From: Ridgeia piscesae
Taxonomy: Eukaryota > Annelida > Polychaeta > Sabellida > Siboglinidae
DNA: 64,000 bases
Assembly: GCA_025642075.2 (NCBI GenBank)
Contig: JAODUO010000191.1
Coordinates: forward strand, 358,501-422,500
Reading direction: 5' to 3'
Within the stretch, counting starts at the first letter, position 1. The number at the start of each line of letters is the position of its first letter. A model generated the notes under the pieces. The model had not been told where the DNA came from and did no database searches. It was given only the letters and a program-made list of their open reading frames with translations. Below are positions 17,866 to 47,900 of the stretch, piece after piece. A program made the translations under genes and the position numbers.

Positions 17866-18152
17866 CTATATGCAGGAGAAAAAAGTTGCTTGTCACACTT
17901 GGTGGACGTGTGGGTGTTAAGTTGTTTACTCATACACCCAAGGCAGTTGAGATATTATATATGGCTTGAGATATACTACAAACACAATGTGACACCCATT
18001 TATATCCATTTTTAATGCATAATGACATATGACAATATATATGATTTGTTAAGACTTTTGTGCCTTTTTTTACGTGTCCATTGGTATTTCTACCTGCCTA
18101 CAATGGCTTTTACCTGTCCAGATGACGGGTGGGTGGGTCTCTGCATAAAGCT
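17866..18152 (+). mobile_element. MITE family copy C (diverged)
   Basis: Starts TATATGCAGGAG, ends GGTCTCTGCATAAAGCT. It aligns with copy A over CAGTCACAC.TGGTGGAC, GTGACACCCATTTA and CCTGTCCAGATGACGGGTGG, but is the most diverged of the six copies. Confidence 0.55.
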
Positions 18153-18479
18153 GTGTCTCCTGAATCCAGTATGACTGGGTGATCATTCTGTGGTTCAAAT
18201 GTTGCTCCCTTCTAGCGGGTGTCATCAAACTGACTCAGATTGTGCCACAAAGTCCTTAACACTTCTAAAGATATTTCAATTCCTTACCCATCAAAATGAT
18301 GAGTTGTCAAAGTTCTTACCAGATCTCTGCCAACTCAGCCCGTCAAAATGATGGTGTGACATATCTGTGCACTAATCTGTGCAGATAACAGTTGTCAAGA
18401 TATGACAACTGTGTTTGTGTAGAGATTGTTCTCGCTCTCTCTTTCTTATATATATACATACATATGTATATATGTATGT

Positions 18480-19659
18480 AATTATATGGATGCTATCAGT
18501 GTTTCCCCTGGGTAAAGTGGAGGGCGAGGTGGTATAGGCAAATGCAGAAAGTGCGAATCGGGTCTATGAGGTACTGGGGCCATGCCCCCAGAATGTTTTA
18601 AAAAATACTTTAAAATGGCTCATTTTAAAGTATATGTTAACCTTTTCCCTTGAATATTATACAGGGGAAAGAAATAAAGTAAAAGTTAGAATATAAACAC
18701 ATTTATTGAGCACTATAACTCAGTAATCCTTGCTGTATCTGATTCAGCATTTTTTTAATGCAATTTATTGTGCACAAACGTTATTGTTTTATATTCAATT
18801 TTTTTATTGATTGCGAATTATTCCCAATTGATTTTCCTTTTTGCCAACCCAAGCAGTGTATGTTACTAGTAGACTGACTAGGTGTCAAATTAAAATCAAA
18901 TTTATTTTAGCAACAACAACAACTTAACAGGATACATATATAAAATAGAAACATAGGAGAGTGAAGTTGTGGTCTGGTGGTATACGTATACGTCCACTTT
19001 GTATACACATTTATTAATGCATGTTCTCAAGACTCAAGCCCCCCACTGGCTGAAAACCCGTTACTATGTTATACATGGTCTGGGGCAAAGGCGTCTTTAC
19101 GAGATTTGAACGTTGTGGGCCTAGTACCAGGTACTTTATAAACTTCTTAAATAATTATATTAAGACCAATTTTCGGAAAATTCGTCTGTGCAGCATTGAC
19201 GGAATAAAGTTTACTGATTTAGCATATTGATATCTTATGAAATTGTGATGTGTTTTTGCTAAAAGTAAAACAGAAAAGCAGCAGGTGGGACAAAAAATAA
19301 GAAATCAACAAAACCAACGTTATTATTTATTGCTGGACACAACAATAAAATGTGCACGAAAGATATTAGTTTCATTATATTGTCCGTATTTGTTTTTTTG
19401 GCCCACTTGTCAACCAAATGCATTTGATGTTTCGGTGCCAATTGACGCTTGGACGTCATCGGCATGGCATTAACCTGTTGGTAGTGTTGCTTGTTGCTTG
19501 TTAGACTCTACGCCAAGTATCATGCTGAATTCAATTTAACCAAACAACAACAAGAAAAACGGACGAATACGGTCGAAGTGAATTTAATATGTCACAGTCA
19601 AAGACCGGTTATATATTGCAAAAATCTTGAGAAAATTATGAGAGTATTATTGCCTGCAG
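18480..19659. other. Region just upstream of RAB14 coding start, repeat-like segment
   Basis: 18500-18680 (GTTTCCCCTGGGTAAAGTGG..., with ACTGGGGCCATGCCCCCAGA) has the look of a dispersed repeat, and is followed by AT-rich sequence. No exon is recognised. If the upstream first exon is right, all of this is RAB14 intron. Confidence 0.35.
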
Positions 19660-19668
19660 GTGGCCTGA

Positions 19669-27273
<7,605 letters not shown>

Positions 27274-27424
27274 CCAACAACAGCGACACTTCCACTCAAA
27301 CATTCAGCACTTGTTGGCCTATGTCCAGTGGGCGTCCACCAACAAGTGGTCTGCTTCGATGAGGCAGTGGTGGGTCAGTGGTCACTTGCATAATCACATG
27401 ACATAGTCCACCGTGCAGTTGCTG

Positions 27425-27650
27425 TGTGAATGCAACATACGACCAGTCAGTTACCAGACAGGCAGAATCAGTTGCAACATACGACCAGTCAGTTACCAGA
27501 CAGGCAGAATCCGTTGTAACATATGACCAGTCAGCTACCAGACAGGCAGAATCAGTTGCAACATACGACCAGTCAGTTACCAGACAGGAAGAATCCATTG
27601 TAACATATGACCAGTTAGCTACCAGACAGGCAGAATCAATCGAGTGTGTG
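27425..27650 (+). repeat. 42-bp array in RAB14 3' UTR
   Basis: Five-plus copies of a 42-bp unit (ACATACGACCAGTCAGTTAC then CAGACAGGCAGAATCAGTTGCA). 42 is divisible by three, so both strands stay open (for example the + repeat TYDQSVTRQAESVA). It begins about 150 nt after the RAB14 stop in a different frame, so it is not a read-through tail. Confidence 0.95.
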
Positions 27651-27664
27651 CATGGATGCGTATG

Positions 27665-27700
27665 TGCATGAGTGGATGCGTGTGTGTGTGTGTGTGTGTG
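27665..27700 (+). repeat. (GT)n with GGATGCGT flanks
   Basis: Short GT microsatellite between two GTGGATGC words, in the RAB14 3' UTR. Confidence 0.8.
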
Positions 27701-27764
27701 TGGATGCACAACTTGTAGGTCATTATGCTGTATGTGTCACTTTCACCGTAGGTTGGTGTGAGGT

Positions 27765-27770
27765 AATAAA
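27765..27770 (+). terminator. RAB14: RAB14 proximal poly(A) signal
   Basis: AATAAA 492 nt after the stop codon, followed by TG-rich sequence (GACTGCCTGTGTGTAAG). Confidence 0.5.
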
Positions 27771-27780
27771 GCACGTTGAC

Positions 27781-27888
27781 TGCCTGTGTGTAAGAGACTA
27801 TTGAAAATTGAATAATGCCTGTGTGTAAGAGACTATTGAAAATTGAATAATGCCTGTGTGTAAGAGACTATTGAAAATTTAATAATTC
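27781..27888 (+). repeat. 35-bp repeat, three copies
   Basis: Three near-identical copies of GCCTGTGTGTAAGAGACTAT followed by TGAAAATTGAATAAT, just after the proximal poly(A) signal. Confidence 0.95.
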
Positions 27889-28947
27889 CAGTTTATGTCA
27901 ACACCAAAAATGCAAAACAATAATAACTTTGAATGGACAAGAATTCAGTTGTGTCGGATGGTGACTGGCGTACACTGAGGATGATGTGGCGTGTCTGTTG
28001 TTGTTGTGTAGGATACTTCAACAATGTATGTACAGAGTAATAATATAAAATGATAAGTTGGGTCAGCGAATAATTATAACCTGACTTGAAAACACAGGCT
28101 AGCCCACTGAGAATGTTGAAAGCTTGTTGCATAACAAGTACGTGTAAATGAATAACGACACTTTTGTGTTGTATATATCGTTGGAGTTTTAATTTTGCCC
28201 CTGATAAACCGATAGGCGTATCTTAAAAGATAAATCTAGAAACTTACATATCTTTGGACCGTACAACTTCACTGCCTGCTGTAATTGTCGTTGACCAGTC
28301 ACATGACTGGGCGGGTTTCAAACATTTTGTGACGCCCGAATACTGTTATAGAAATAAACAGTTCCAAATGATCAGAGGTGTGATGTGACGTGACGTTGGT
28401 TAAAGTAGCAACAATCAGACGTTGTTTGTGGATGATGTGAGATGAATGATGAACCATCTTTACATGAGTTGGTGTAGCTTTGTGTTTACCAGTCACGTGA
28501 GGTGACCAGAGGTGTATACTATGATACAATCATACAACTGTACCTCTTGGGCATGTGTCGCTATGTAACAGTTGACTCTCAGTATAAAGAATATTTCAGG
28601 ACTTGTTCAAAATTGTCTTATCTCTGTGTGTGTATAATGCAGCACAGGCCAAACTGCAGATTTCAAAAGTTGTTCATTTTAACAGTCTGTTTCTTAAGAT
28701 TCCATATAATAATTAGCCAAATTATTATTCCTTGTAATGTGAGTCCACTGTAAGTAAGATCTTTGACATGGCTGTGCATTTCTCCAATTGATGGACATGT
28801 TAACCAGGAATCATATACTACACGTATGTATATACACGAAGACAAATATATATGTATATATATTGTAATTTGCAATAGGGTGTTGATATATTTTACTGCA
28901 ATTGAACGTGATGTTTGAAAGTGATGGCCATCATATACCCTTCTTGC

Positions 28948-29268
28948 TGCAGCTTGTGGTAACTCCAGGGACAGTCTTATTACTCTACAGAATGTGATAG
29001 CTCCAGGACAGTCTTATTGCTCTACAGAATGTGGTAGCTCCAGGGACAGTCTTATTGCTCTACAGAATGTGATAGCTCCAGGACAGTCTTATTGCTGTAC
29101 ATAATGTGGTAGCTCCAGGGACAGTCTTATTACTCTACAGAATGTGATAGCTCCAGGACAGTCTTATTACTCTACAGAATGTGATAGCTCCAGGACAGTC
29201 TTATTGCTCTACAGAATGTGGTAGCTCCAGGGACAGTCTTATTGCTCTACATAATTCGGGGGCTCTGC
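28948..29268 (+). repeat. ~38-bp repeat, eight copies
   Basis: Tandem copies of TAGCTCCAGGGACAGTCTTA followed by TTGCTCTACAGAATGTG. Copies with and without one G (GGGACAG/GGACAG) partly alternate. Confidence 0.93.
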
Positions 29269-29643
29269 AGACAGTCGTGTTGTGTACCTCATTTCAAGTT
29301 AACTGTGAGATTAAAAGAACTTTTGCTAAACATAAATAGAAAATCTAAATACTGCTACCAGTGCAGTGAAACATGAATGACGTTGTGTTTGAAGTGTCTT
29401 TGTAGTAAGTGTTCATTCTTTGTAGCAGCTATTCACTGTGCAGTGCTTCCCAGAAGGGGGTTTATCAGAAGGCATCACACATGTTGCAACTATGAAGAAT
29501 TGGTAATAGACAGACTTGATCACAAATGGTTGGCTCCATTTACACGGTTTGTCTGTTTAGAAGTAAAATGTATTACACATTTGTTGCAGCCTTTACTATG
29601 TTTTGTCTACCGCAAACTAGAACTTGTCATTGGCAATAATAAA

Positions 29644-32600
29644 GAGTGATTTCTATATAATATGCCGTGTGAGTGTGCGAGTGTATGGGGAAAGTCCTTC
29701 TGCATAAGACAGTGCCTCCATCAGGTGTTGCACATTGAGTGACTCTGTCCCTGCTTTTGTACGGATTGTATGCAACACACACGAGGGCGCCATTGTATAA
29801 TAGAAGACGTCACATCGTGCTCCTTGGTCGACACAGGGCTGTTGAGGAGCGGATGAGACCAGAGTGTGTTGCTAGAACATTGCCAGTGTCTACTGATGAA
29901 CTGTTTGTTGATAAACTAAACGCTTCGCTTGGTTGATTTCTGTCCGTGTAATTCTAGTTTTGAGTACATGCATTTGAAAGTGGGTGAGATGTTGAGAACG
30001 TGCGACATGCCGTGCTGTCGACTCGGATGGCGCAACAACTGGATAACGTTGTCACCACCAGAACTACGTGTTTATCAAAGATGTATTGAGGACATCATTG
30101 TTAGGCTATTTATTGCTTGGGTGGGGTTTAGGAGGAAGGAACATGTGGACACCCACCATTAAGTTGCTAGATGGAGTTGTGTCATCTACCCTTTATTGTA
30201 AGGCTGTTTCCGAGACGAACCTATTGCCAGTGAAAGGCAGCGTGGGTAGCTTATCAACACTTCTATGTATTGCTGGGTGATGTTACTGATTACTAATGAA
30301 CTATTAAAGTATGATATGTGCAACAAATGCCTCTGAAGTCAGTTTTGTGTTGGTGGACTCCAGTTTTAAGCAAACTTTGATCGTTTCTGTTATCGAATCA
30401 TTACATTCAGACCAGCCTTTGTTTGGATGAAATATATATGTTTGGTTTAAAATTCTGTATGAATAAATTCACAGGATGCATTTTCTGTGGCAGCCTGTGA
30501 CATGGCTAGTTTGGTGAAGTATTCTCGTGTATTCCACTAGATATATATAATATAATATATAACTAAATATAGACTGTAATATCTATATCATACAAATCTG
30601 TTCTTGCCCGTGGTGTTACTTGCCATCTGGTCGATTAACCTTTGTGGCTAAACAAATGTATATTGTATCAGTCTTTTACACATGCGAACAAAGTCCCATG
30701 CCACTTCTGAAAACAAAACGCTTTATTTAATCACGACGACAACAATAATACTGGTTAGGTTCTTGGCCACACCACTAGCAACTGAAATAAATGAAACAAC
30801 CGTGGCCTGTGTTTGAGAATGCGTGGCATCGTGTAATATTATGCCACAGAAACACCTTAGTACAGTAAAACTTAACTTTCTCCATCAACCGGAGGAATGT
30901 TAAACTCCTTGTTTGTTTGTGCGCCAACTGAATGAAATCGAAAGGTTGTTTTCTTGAATCCAAACACTCGAAAAGGTACACATTCTCACTGGCTGTGTCC
31001 CCTGACACCAGGGGACGCCACGTAGAGGTCACATGGTCATACTAGGCACTTCCAGCAGGCAAGGAAGGCTGTTGGTTGACACGACAAAGTAAACATGTCA
31101 CCAAGCTATACAACACATGAATAAAACTGATCAGTATAAATAGTTATCACAGGTCCTGGGCAGAATCGCCTTTATGTGCAATCACAGCATGCACATGTAT
31201 CACAGTTGTGCCATTTGTATATCATATGATACCACAGTTTGTAGAATCTTAAAAACAGAAGCCGTTATATTTGCAAAACCACAATAATAAATAGATAAAA
31301 CATTACATCTGGTACAGAAATGCTCACTCTGATTTGTCAACAGTTGGGGGTAAATGCGTGCCCACCACACACATAAGGTCATCGCAATGGTGGGGCAAGC
31401 AAGTCATTAAAGAGGGGCAAACATGGCTTAAGGTAATCCCACGGACACTGATGTACATGATTGGTTGGTGAGACGGCAGCCATCTTTATGTAGCGACAAC
31501 AGCAAACAGTTGATATCAGTGCTCAGAGTGGATGTCAGACGGACCTCTGTCAACGACAATAACGATACAAGAATGGCCACAATTGATGCAAACTATGCAC
31601 AAAACTAAAACAAGTGCAGTGTTCATTCTGATGCAATAAATACACGTTAAAGCAACTCCAGTCAACTGTAAAATGCACAAATTGCATACATAGACATAAT
31701 ACTGAAAAAGGACAGATCAGTGATTATGGTAAATGAGTGGCTAGTTAAGCGACATCACACAAACTGCAGCAAACACACTCAGATCATTAGCATAGGTAGG
31801 AAATTGGATTATTTTTATTGTAAAATCTCATTCTATAAACTTCAGGTAAACCTGTCGTGGCTGGTGTAGGTCAATGACCACCTACGAGTATTTTTTAATC
31901 AGCCAAAATATTTTTTCATATAATTTTACAGTGATCTGTTTACTTTGAATGTTTTGAATTGAATATCATGTTATGGCAAATTAACAACAACGTCAATGTT
32001 TATAAGCATATCACTTCCAAATTACATTTAAATATTGTGGCTAAAATGTAATAATGTGTAATAAATAATCAAAACACAGAGCAGATTAGTTTACTGTAAA
32101 CCTGATTTTACAATAAAGACAAACATACTTTGTACCTAAGGTATGCACTACAATATAAAGCCAAGCTAGTGTTACTGCAGATCTGTACAAACTTATTCTC
32201 CTTAGTTAATATATTATACACGGAGACTAGAATTGTTCAGTTTATTATGTACATGTGTTACTGTGATCACTTCATTAATCAATAAACATTACTAGAAGGT
32301 CTTAATACTGATATTATTTCAGCTCAAATTGCTGTTGCATGTATATACGGTGTTTTGTGCAATACATTACCAGTTACTGTAGGGTGGTTTTAATTCACTT
32401 CCCAATAATCCAAGTATTGATTGATACCTGGCATAATTTTTATGGGAACAGAGTTGTTACTGTTAATATACCCTATTATGTTTTACATGATTCGTCTATC
32501 AGTCAACTGGTTTATCTGTACGCGTGCACTGGTGGTGCAGCTATGCAGAGTAACAATGTTCTACCATTTTGAAAACGATAGCGAAATCACAAAATTTTTG

Positions 32601-33470
32601 CTTTATGTGGACGTAGCATAGGATTATTCCTTGGTTATCCTGAATCAAAATAATTATCCAGTTGAAAGTGTAGATGGCTTTGTAGATTTCTTTAACTTTC
32701 ACATGAATTGGAACCAACATTTGCCAGCTAGGTAATATATAATAATGATATATTATGCCTCGTCACAGATTAATAACCTGCAAATATTGTTCCGTAATAA
32801 GAGCGGTTTATGCAAAAGATGGCACAAAACAATTCTACTTTGACAATCCCAAGACGTCTGTGACAGGAAGTGACACAAGGGACTGATACTTCTCACTGAG
32901 CTGTCCTGAGGCACTTACCAAGATGTCTTATTGCTGTACATCTCTAGGGAGAGGACCCAAACACTACAAAGATAACTGTCACACGAAGCCATTTTGTGCC
33001 AGAGTAACTTCAAACAGCCAGGGAAAGTGTGGAGGGATGGACAGACAAGCGTGGCTGAGAGAGAGGATGGTAGAAGAAGAGGAAGACCAAACCAGTGATG
33101 GAGAATGACCGAGAGTGGAATACATCGTAGATGAGAGAGAACGATGGACAGAAGTAGTAAAGAGGGAATGCACTGCCAGGGCTGTGTACCCCACCCTGGG
33201 TACCCCACCCTACAACAGCAAGGGAAAACGTGATTTGACTCTGATAATGTCGCTGTTTTCTCCCCTGGTCATTCTGTCTCACGTCTGATTTGTCATTACA
33301 CATCTGATGACATTTATCATCCTACCAGATACACTCGCAGAACCATTATGGCAACCTGACTGAAACAGAAACTCATTTGTTTTGTAACGGGCACTTAGAC
33401 TATTTTACCTTTGTGACCTTCGTGCACTGAACTGTAGTGGACACCAGACACACATGCACACACTTGGGGG
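29644..33470. other. Intergenic region between RAB14 and the tektin-like gene
   Basis: About 3.8 kb between two convergent genes. Both strands carry only short open frames without recognisable domains. The tektin-like 3' UTR must start at 33714 and run downwards, but I see no close AATAAA on the minus strand (the nearest clear TTTATT is at 32241-32246). Confidence 0.45.
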
Positions 33471-33493
33471 CACTAGTAGCCTCCAGACTGATG

Positions 33494-33567
33494 CATACCA
33501 GAGGGTAGTAGCAGCCCTCTGATGCCCACCAGAGGGCATTAGTATCCCTCCACTAGAGGGTGCTAGT
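33494..33567 (+). promoter_or_regulatory. Cluster of three CTCF-like motifs
   Basis: Three tandem, same-orientation matches to the CTCF core CCASYAGRKGGCRS: TACCAGAGGGTAGTAGC (about 33497-33513), CCACCAGAGGGCATT (33526-33540) and CCACTAGAGGGTGCTAG (33550-33566). The second and third are close to consensus; the first is weaker. They lie about 150 bp from the tektin-like stop codon, in the gap between convergent genes. Binding is inferred. Confidence 0.4.
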
Positions 33568-33714
33568 GGGCCTCCACTACTCGCTGGCTTAGATCACACG
33601 GCAATCAAAACAAAAAGCATGTGGCGCTGACTACACTGTCAGACGTCGAGAACGTCACACCGTAATTACATGAGAGAAAACGCCCAATCAAAAGGTGCTA
33701 ATTTGATGACGTGG

Positions 33715-44214
<10,500 letters not shown>

Positions 44215-44904
44215 TGTTGAGCACTTGTGTTAGGAGAGTGGTGCTATGAAAGTGTCATATGAGTGGATAATTGCTATAGGAGCACCCCACCGTCTGCATT
44301 TGTTATCCACTGAGCGTCCTGTCGACCATGAGGTCGCTCTTGGTTACCGACCTTCTTTCCGGGTCATTTACAGTGACACTAAATGTGATTGGCTAGACGT
44401 ATAACGTCGGCAAATAACAGTAAAGTTAACAACATTTGCATGTATGCATTTTGCCATGTAAGTGTATCATATTGTTAATTACGCAATCTTATTTTTCTTA
44501 CCCTGAGGATCTAATAGCATTCATAACAGGTCATAAAATGCGTTCAAAGAAAACGCGCGATTAAGCGTGTCAGCCAATCACGATACGTTTTACGAAATAA
44601 ATAAATTCATCTCGTTTTCAGTCAGGGTATTTTCGTAAATATCTCTTTAGAAACATATTTGTGAGCGCATATTCTACATAACAACGCAAATAGTGCATTT
44701 TAATAAGATTTTATAAACTATGGTAAACAAACTTAAATTTGTTATCCCACCATTCAAAGGGGCGCGGCCATTAGTAGGTGACGTCAAGACCGAAATCGGA
44801 AACAAACTGTGCCGGTGGTGAAGAGAAGTAGTTCTGTCGGGTTTTATACTAGTTGTGTTGCTTCTGTTAGGATTATTTGCTGTGAAATCGCTTTATGTAC
44901 CAAC
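44215..44904. promoter_or_regulatory. Divergent promoter of tektin-like and taperin-like genes, with CRE
   Basis: Only 690 bp separate the two opposed start codons. The perfect cAMP-response element TGACGTCA lies at 44779-44786, 126 bp upstream of the taperin-like ATG, beside the GC-rich GGGGCGCGGCCATTAG. CpG is higher than in the surrounding introns. No TATA box is evident. An open frame runs upstream of the taperin-like ATG from a GTG at 44809, but GTG is not a normal animal start codon. Confidence 0.55.
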
Positions 44905-47900
44905 ATGTTGGCGGACGTGTCGTCTGTGCCGGCCTGGAAACAAGCTCTGCTAGAAAGAAAGCGCCAGCATGACGAAGAAGCGCGACAAAAACAAGAGGAG
45001 GAAGTGAAGCGACTGGCGGATATGCCTGCATGGAAACGTAATATACTAGGCAAGAAACAACAACAGAAATCTAGCATGGTCTTTCTGAGCGCGCCGTCCA
45101 GTACTGTTAAGCACAGGAGTAGTAGTCGCAGCAGCACGTCGGTGGATTGCTTTCCGTGTTCGCCGACGTCTCCCGGTGTACGATCCCCTGTTTCACCCAT
45201 TGTGGTCGACGATGTGTTCCCGGACCCTCAGATTGCTGTGCAACGGACGAGTCAGACAGAAACTGACGATGTTGCAGTTGCAGAAGAACACATTTCGACC
45301 GTATATCAGAACCCATGGTTCAGGTCACAGGGTCTGCGCAAAAAGCCGAAGCCCCAGCGCACAGTATCAAGCCCCGACTACATTTACAATTCAGAAAACA
45401 GATCCAGCAGCATAAGTTCTGACAGCCACCAAAAACAACTGGACCAAAATGACAACTACAACATGGACAATATTGATTGCGCTGACGCAGAAGAAGTTAC
45501 TTATGGTAAAGGGTTTGTACATAAACTGCTAGAGAAATTCAAACACCTGACTGCAAAAGAGCAGGCAGATATGTTTTCGTTCGAGAAGAAACGCACACAA
45601 AGTACAGACTCTGTTCTGGTACATGATGATTTTCAGAATGATAGATTTAACAGGGACAGGAGACTATCTGGCTCAGACAAAACTGATGTAGCACACGCGT
45701 TTGATCTGTCACAGAAGAGAGCAAAAAGCGTGGACAATTTATCCTTGCCCCTGAAGGTGTATGACAGTCAAACACCTGAAAATAACACAGAAACAACTAG
45801 CCCTGTCAGTAGCCCTGTGGAAAATGGCAGTTGTGCTACTAGCAATGGGGTAAGTGGTACCACAAGTGAGCATGTTGTAATCGATCGACTTGCTGCCGAC
45901 GCTGATGTAAATGACAGTGTTCAGATTACAGTCCCTGACACAGTGGTAAATGGAGAAACCATAGTGGAGGATGAACAGGACACTGGCACTCTACGAAGTA
46001 TTGTCTTGGATAGGCGTAGCAAATTTGAAAAGTTGGGTCCACTAAAACCGAAACGGAAGGCGCCTCTTCCACCCAGTCCTCAGCCGAATGCGTCACTCGA
46101 TAACCCTTTCACAAAAAACAAAGTTTCGAACACAGAAGCAACACAACCCAGTGTAGACAATCATTCCACAGCAAAGACAGTTCCAGAGATGGTGACATCA
46201 AACAACACAGGGACTGTGGTTGTTTGTAATGGGGTAGCTGACCAGACTGAGCCTGATTTGGCTGTCAGTTCCAGTCAGGTTTCGCAGCAGACTGCAAAGC
46301 CAGAAGTGTCACTGCCAAACATTCCTTCTGCCAGTAAGTCGTGGAGCTTACCAGGCAGCAAGTCTGACACGACTGTCAAAAGTCAGCCACGCAGAGACAT
46401 CACGGACACACCACCAGCGGTAACCAGTCCGCTGTCTCCTAATTCCAGCCGATCTTTCCTTTACCGGACTCTGAGCAACACAGAAGTGCGGAGCAGTAAC
46501 GCAGCTGTTACAAAAACAGCGTCGGCTACAAAGAAAGGTCCACAGAAAGATGAAAGAACGTCTGATGCTGGTCGACAAAACTTAAACTTGCACTTAAATG
46601 GCAACAGTGCACCGCCACATGGCAAGAGTGTGCCATCGCACAACACGACAGTTTTTGGTGGACAGGCCGTTCTGAAGAAAACAACGAAGCGACCAGCGTC
46701 GTCGGGCCCGGGGAGCCTTCTTATACGGCCAGCGTCGAACCTCGTGGTCGGGAACTCCACCTCTCAGTACCTCAAGTTGAACAAATACAACGACATTACC
46801 AAGGGTGAGTTTGCACCAGCAAATAAAAAGCCATCATATTATGATGATGAGTATTCCGATGATGAAGATGATGTGCCTGTAACGAACATTGACGACTACT
46901 TAGCAGATGATATGCCGGTCACTGATATTGATAGCCAGATGTCGCCACGAGAGGGCACTGTGGAAGATGCGCCTCGCCAGAGGAAACGGTCTAAGTTTGA
47001 CTTCGCTGGTGCCGGGGTAACATTTGGCAAGAATCTGCTGACGAAGACTCCTGGAAGAAATGTGAGTAGTTTACTAACTTGTAAACAGTAAAATAGTAAT
47101 TTGTGAATGTGATCCATGGGTATAATATCAGGGCAGTTTATGTATCTAGTAATAATGAGAACAATGGCTGTCTCTATGACCACAACAAATCACCAGCCAG
47201 TTAGATGTTCCTTCTAAATCAGTGACCCCGTCATGGTTTTTGGTTACCACAACCCTTCCATTCACATAATGACATTTTAAATATTTTCTCTGATTGTTGC
47301 ACAGGAACTTTACTATGTTTTATTATGACATATGTGTTTATATATGTATACCGGGGTATGTATCTTGGTACATTATATCGTGACCTATGGCTATGGTATC
47401 TGTGGCCTGTGAGGTGGGACAGCCGACAAGTACAGTCCCCTTCTATAGACTGATATTGACAGACATCTCATGACCCCTCTGGCAATCCACTTATGACCCC
47501 TAAGGATTGTGACCCACCGTTTGAGACATGCTGCTCTAAAGACTTTAATAGTGCTTTAAAATACCAGTTTCAAGCTTAATCTCTTGTTGTGTGCCTAAGG
47601 CCAGTTCAGATTCTAGGGATTTAAACTTGAAAAAGAACTCTTAAATTAATAGTTATTAATATTGCTGGCAAATAAGCAGTGACGTATTTTGTACCATGAC
47701 CATGGCCACAATGAGACAGCATGGGTAGGCCAGGGTAGCAGAGCTGGTATGTCAACAAAACGTTGCTTAGAATAGTACGGGGTAACCCAAAATCTTTATA
47801 ATAAAAGATGTAAATATGGGCTTGGAATGTTCAACAAATGGAGCAAAATAAAGCATTGCAATCATACAATGTGTACAAACTTGTAGCAAGTCTGACACAG

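Larger units (their letters stand above)
27274..29643 (+). other. RAB14: RAB14 3' UTR
   Basis: Downstream of the TAG at 27271-27273. AATAAA at 27765-27770 gives a short 3' UTR. A second AATAAA at 29638-29643, followed by a GT-rich stretch (GTGTGAGTGTGCGAGTG), is a good distal site. Three separate tandem arrays fall in this interval. No conserved coding sequence. Confidence 0.5.

Noticed and set aside
44809..44904. N-terminal extension of the taperin-like frame by 32 residues
   Set aside because: The extension starts at GTG. The first ATG is at 44905, immediately before the conserved VPAWK motif.
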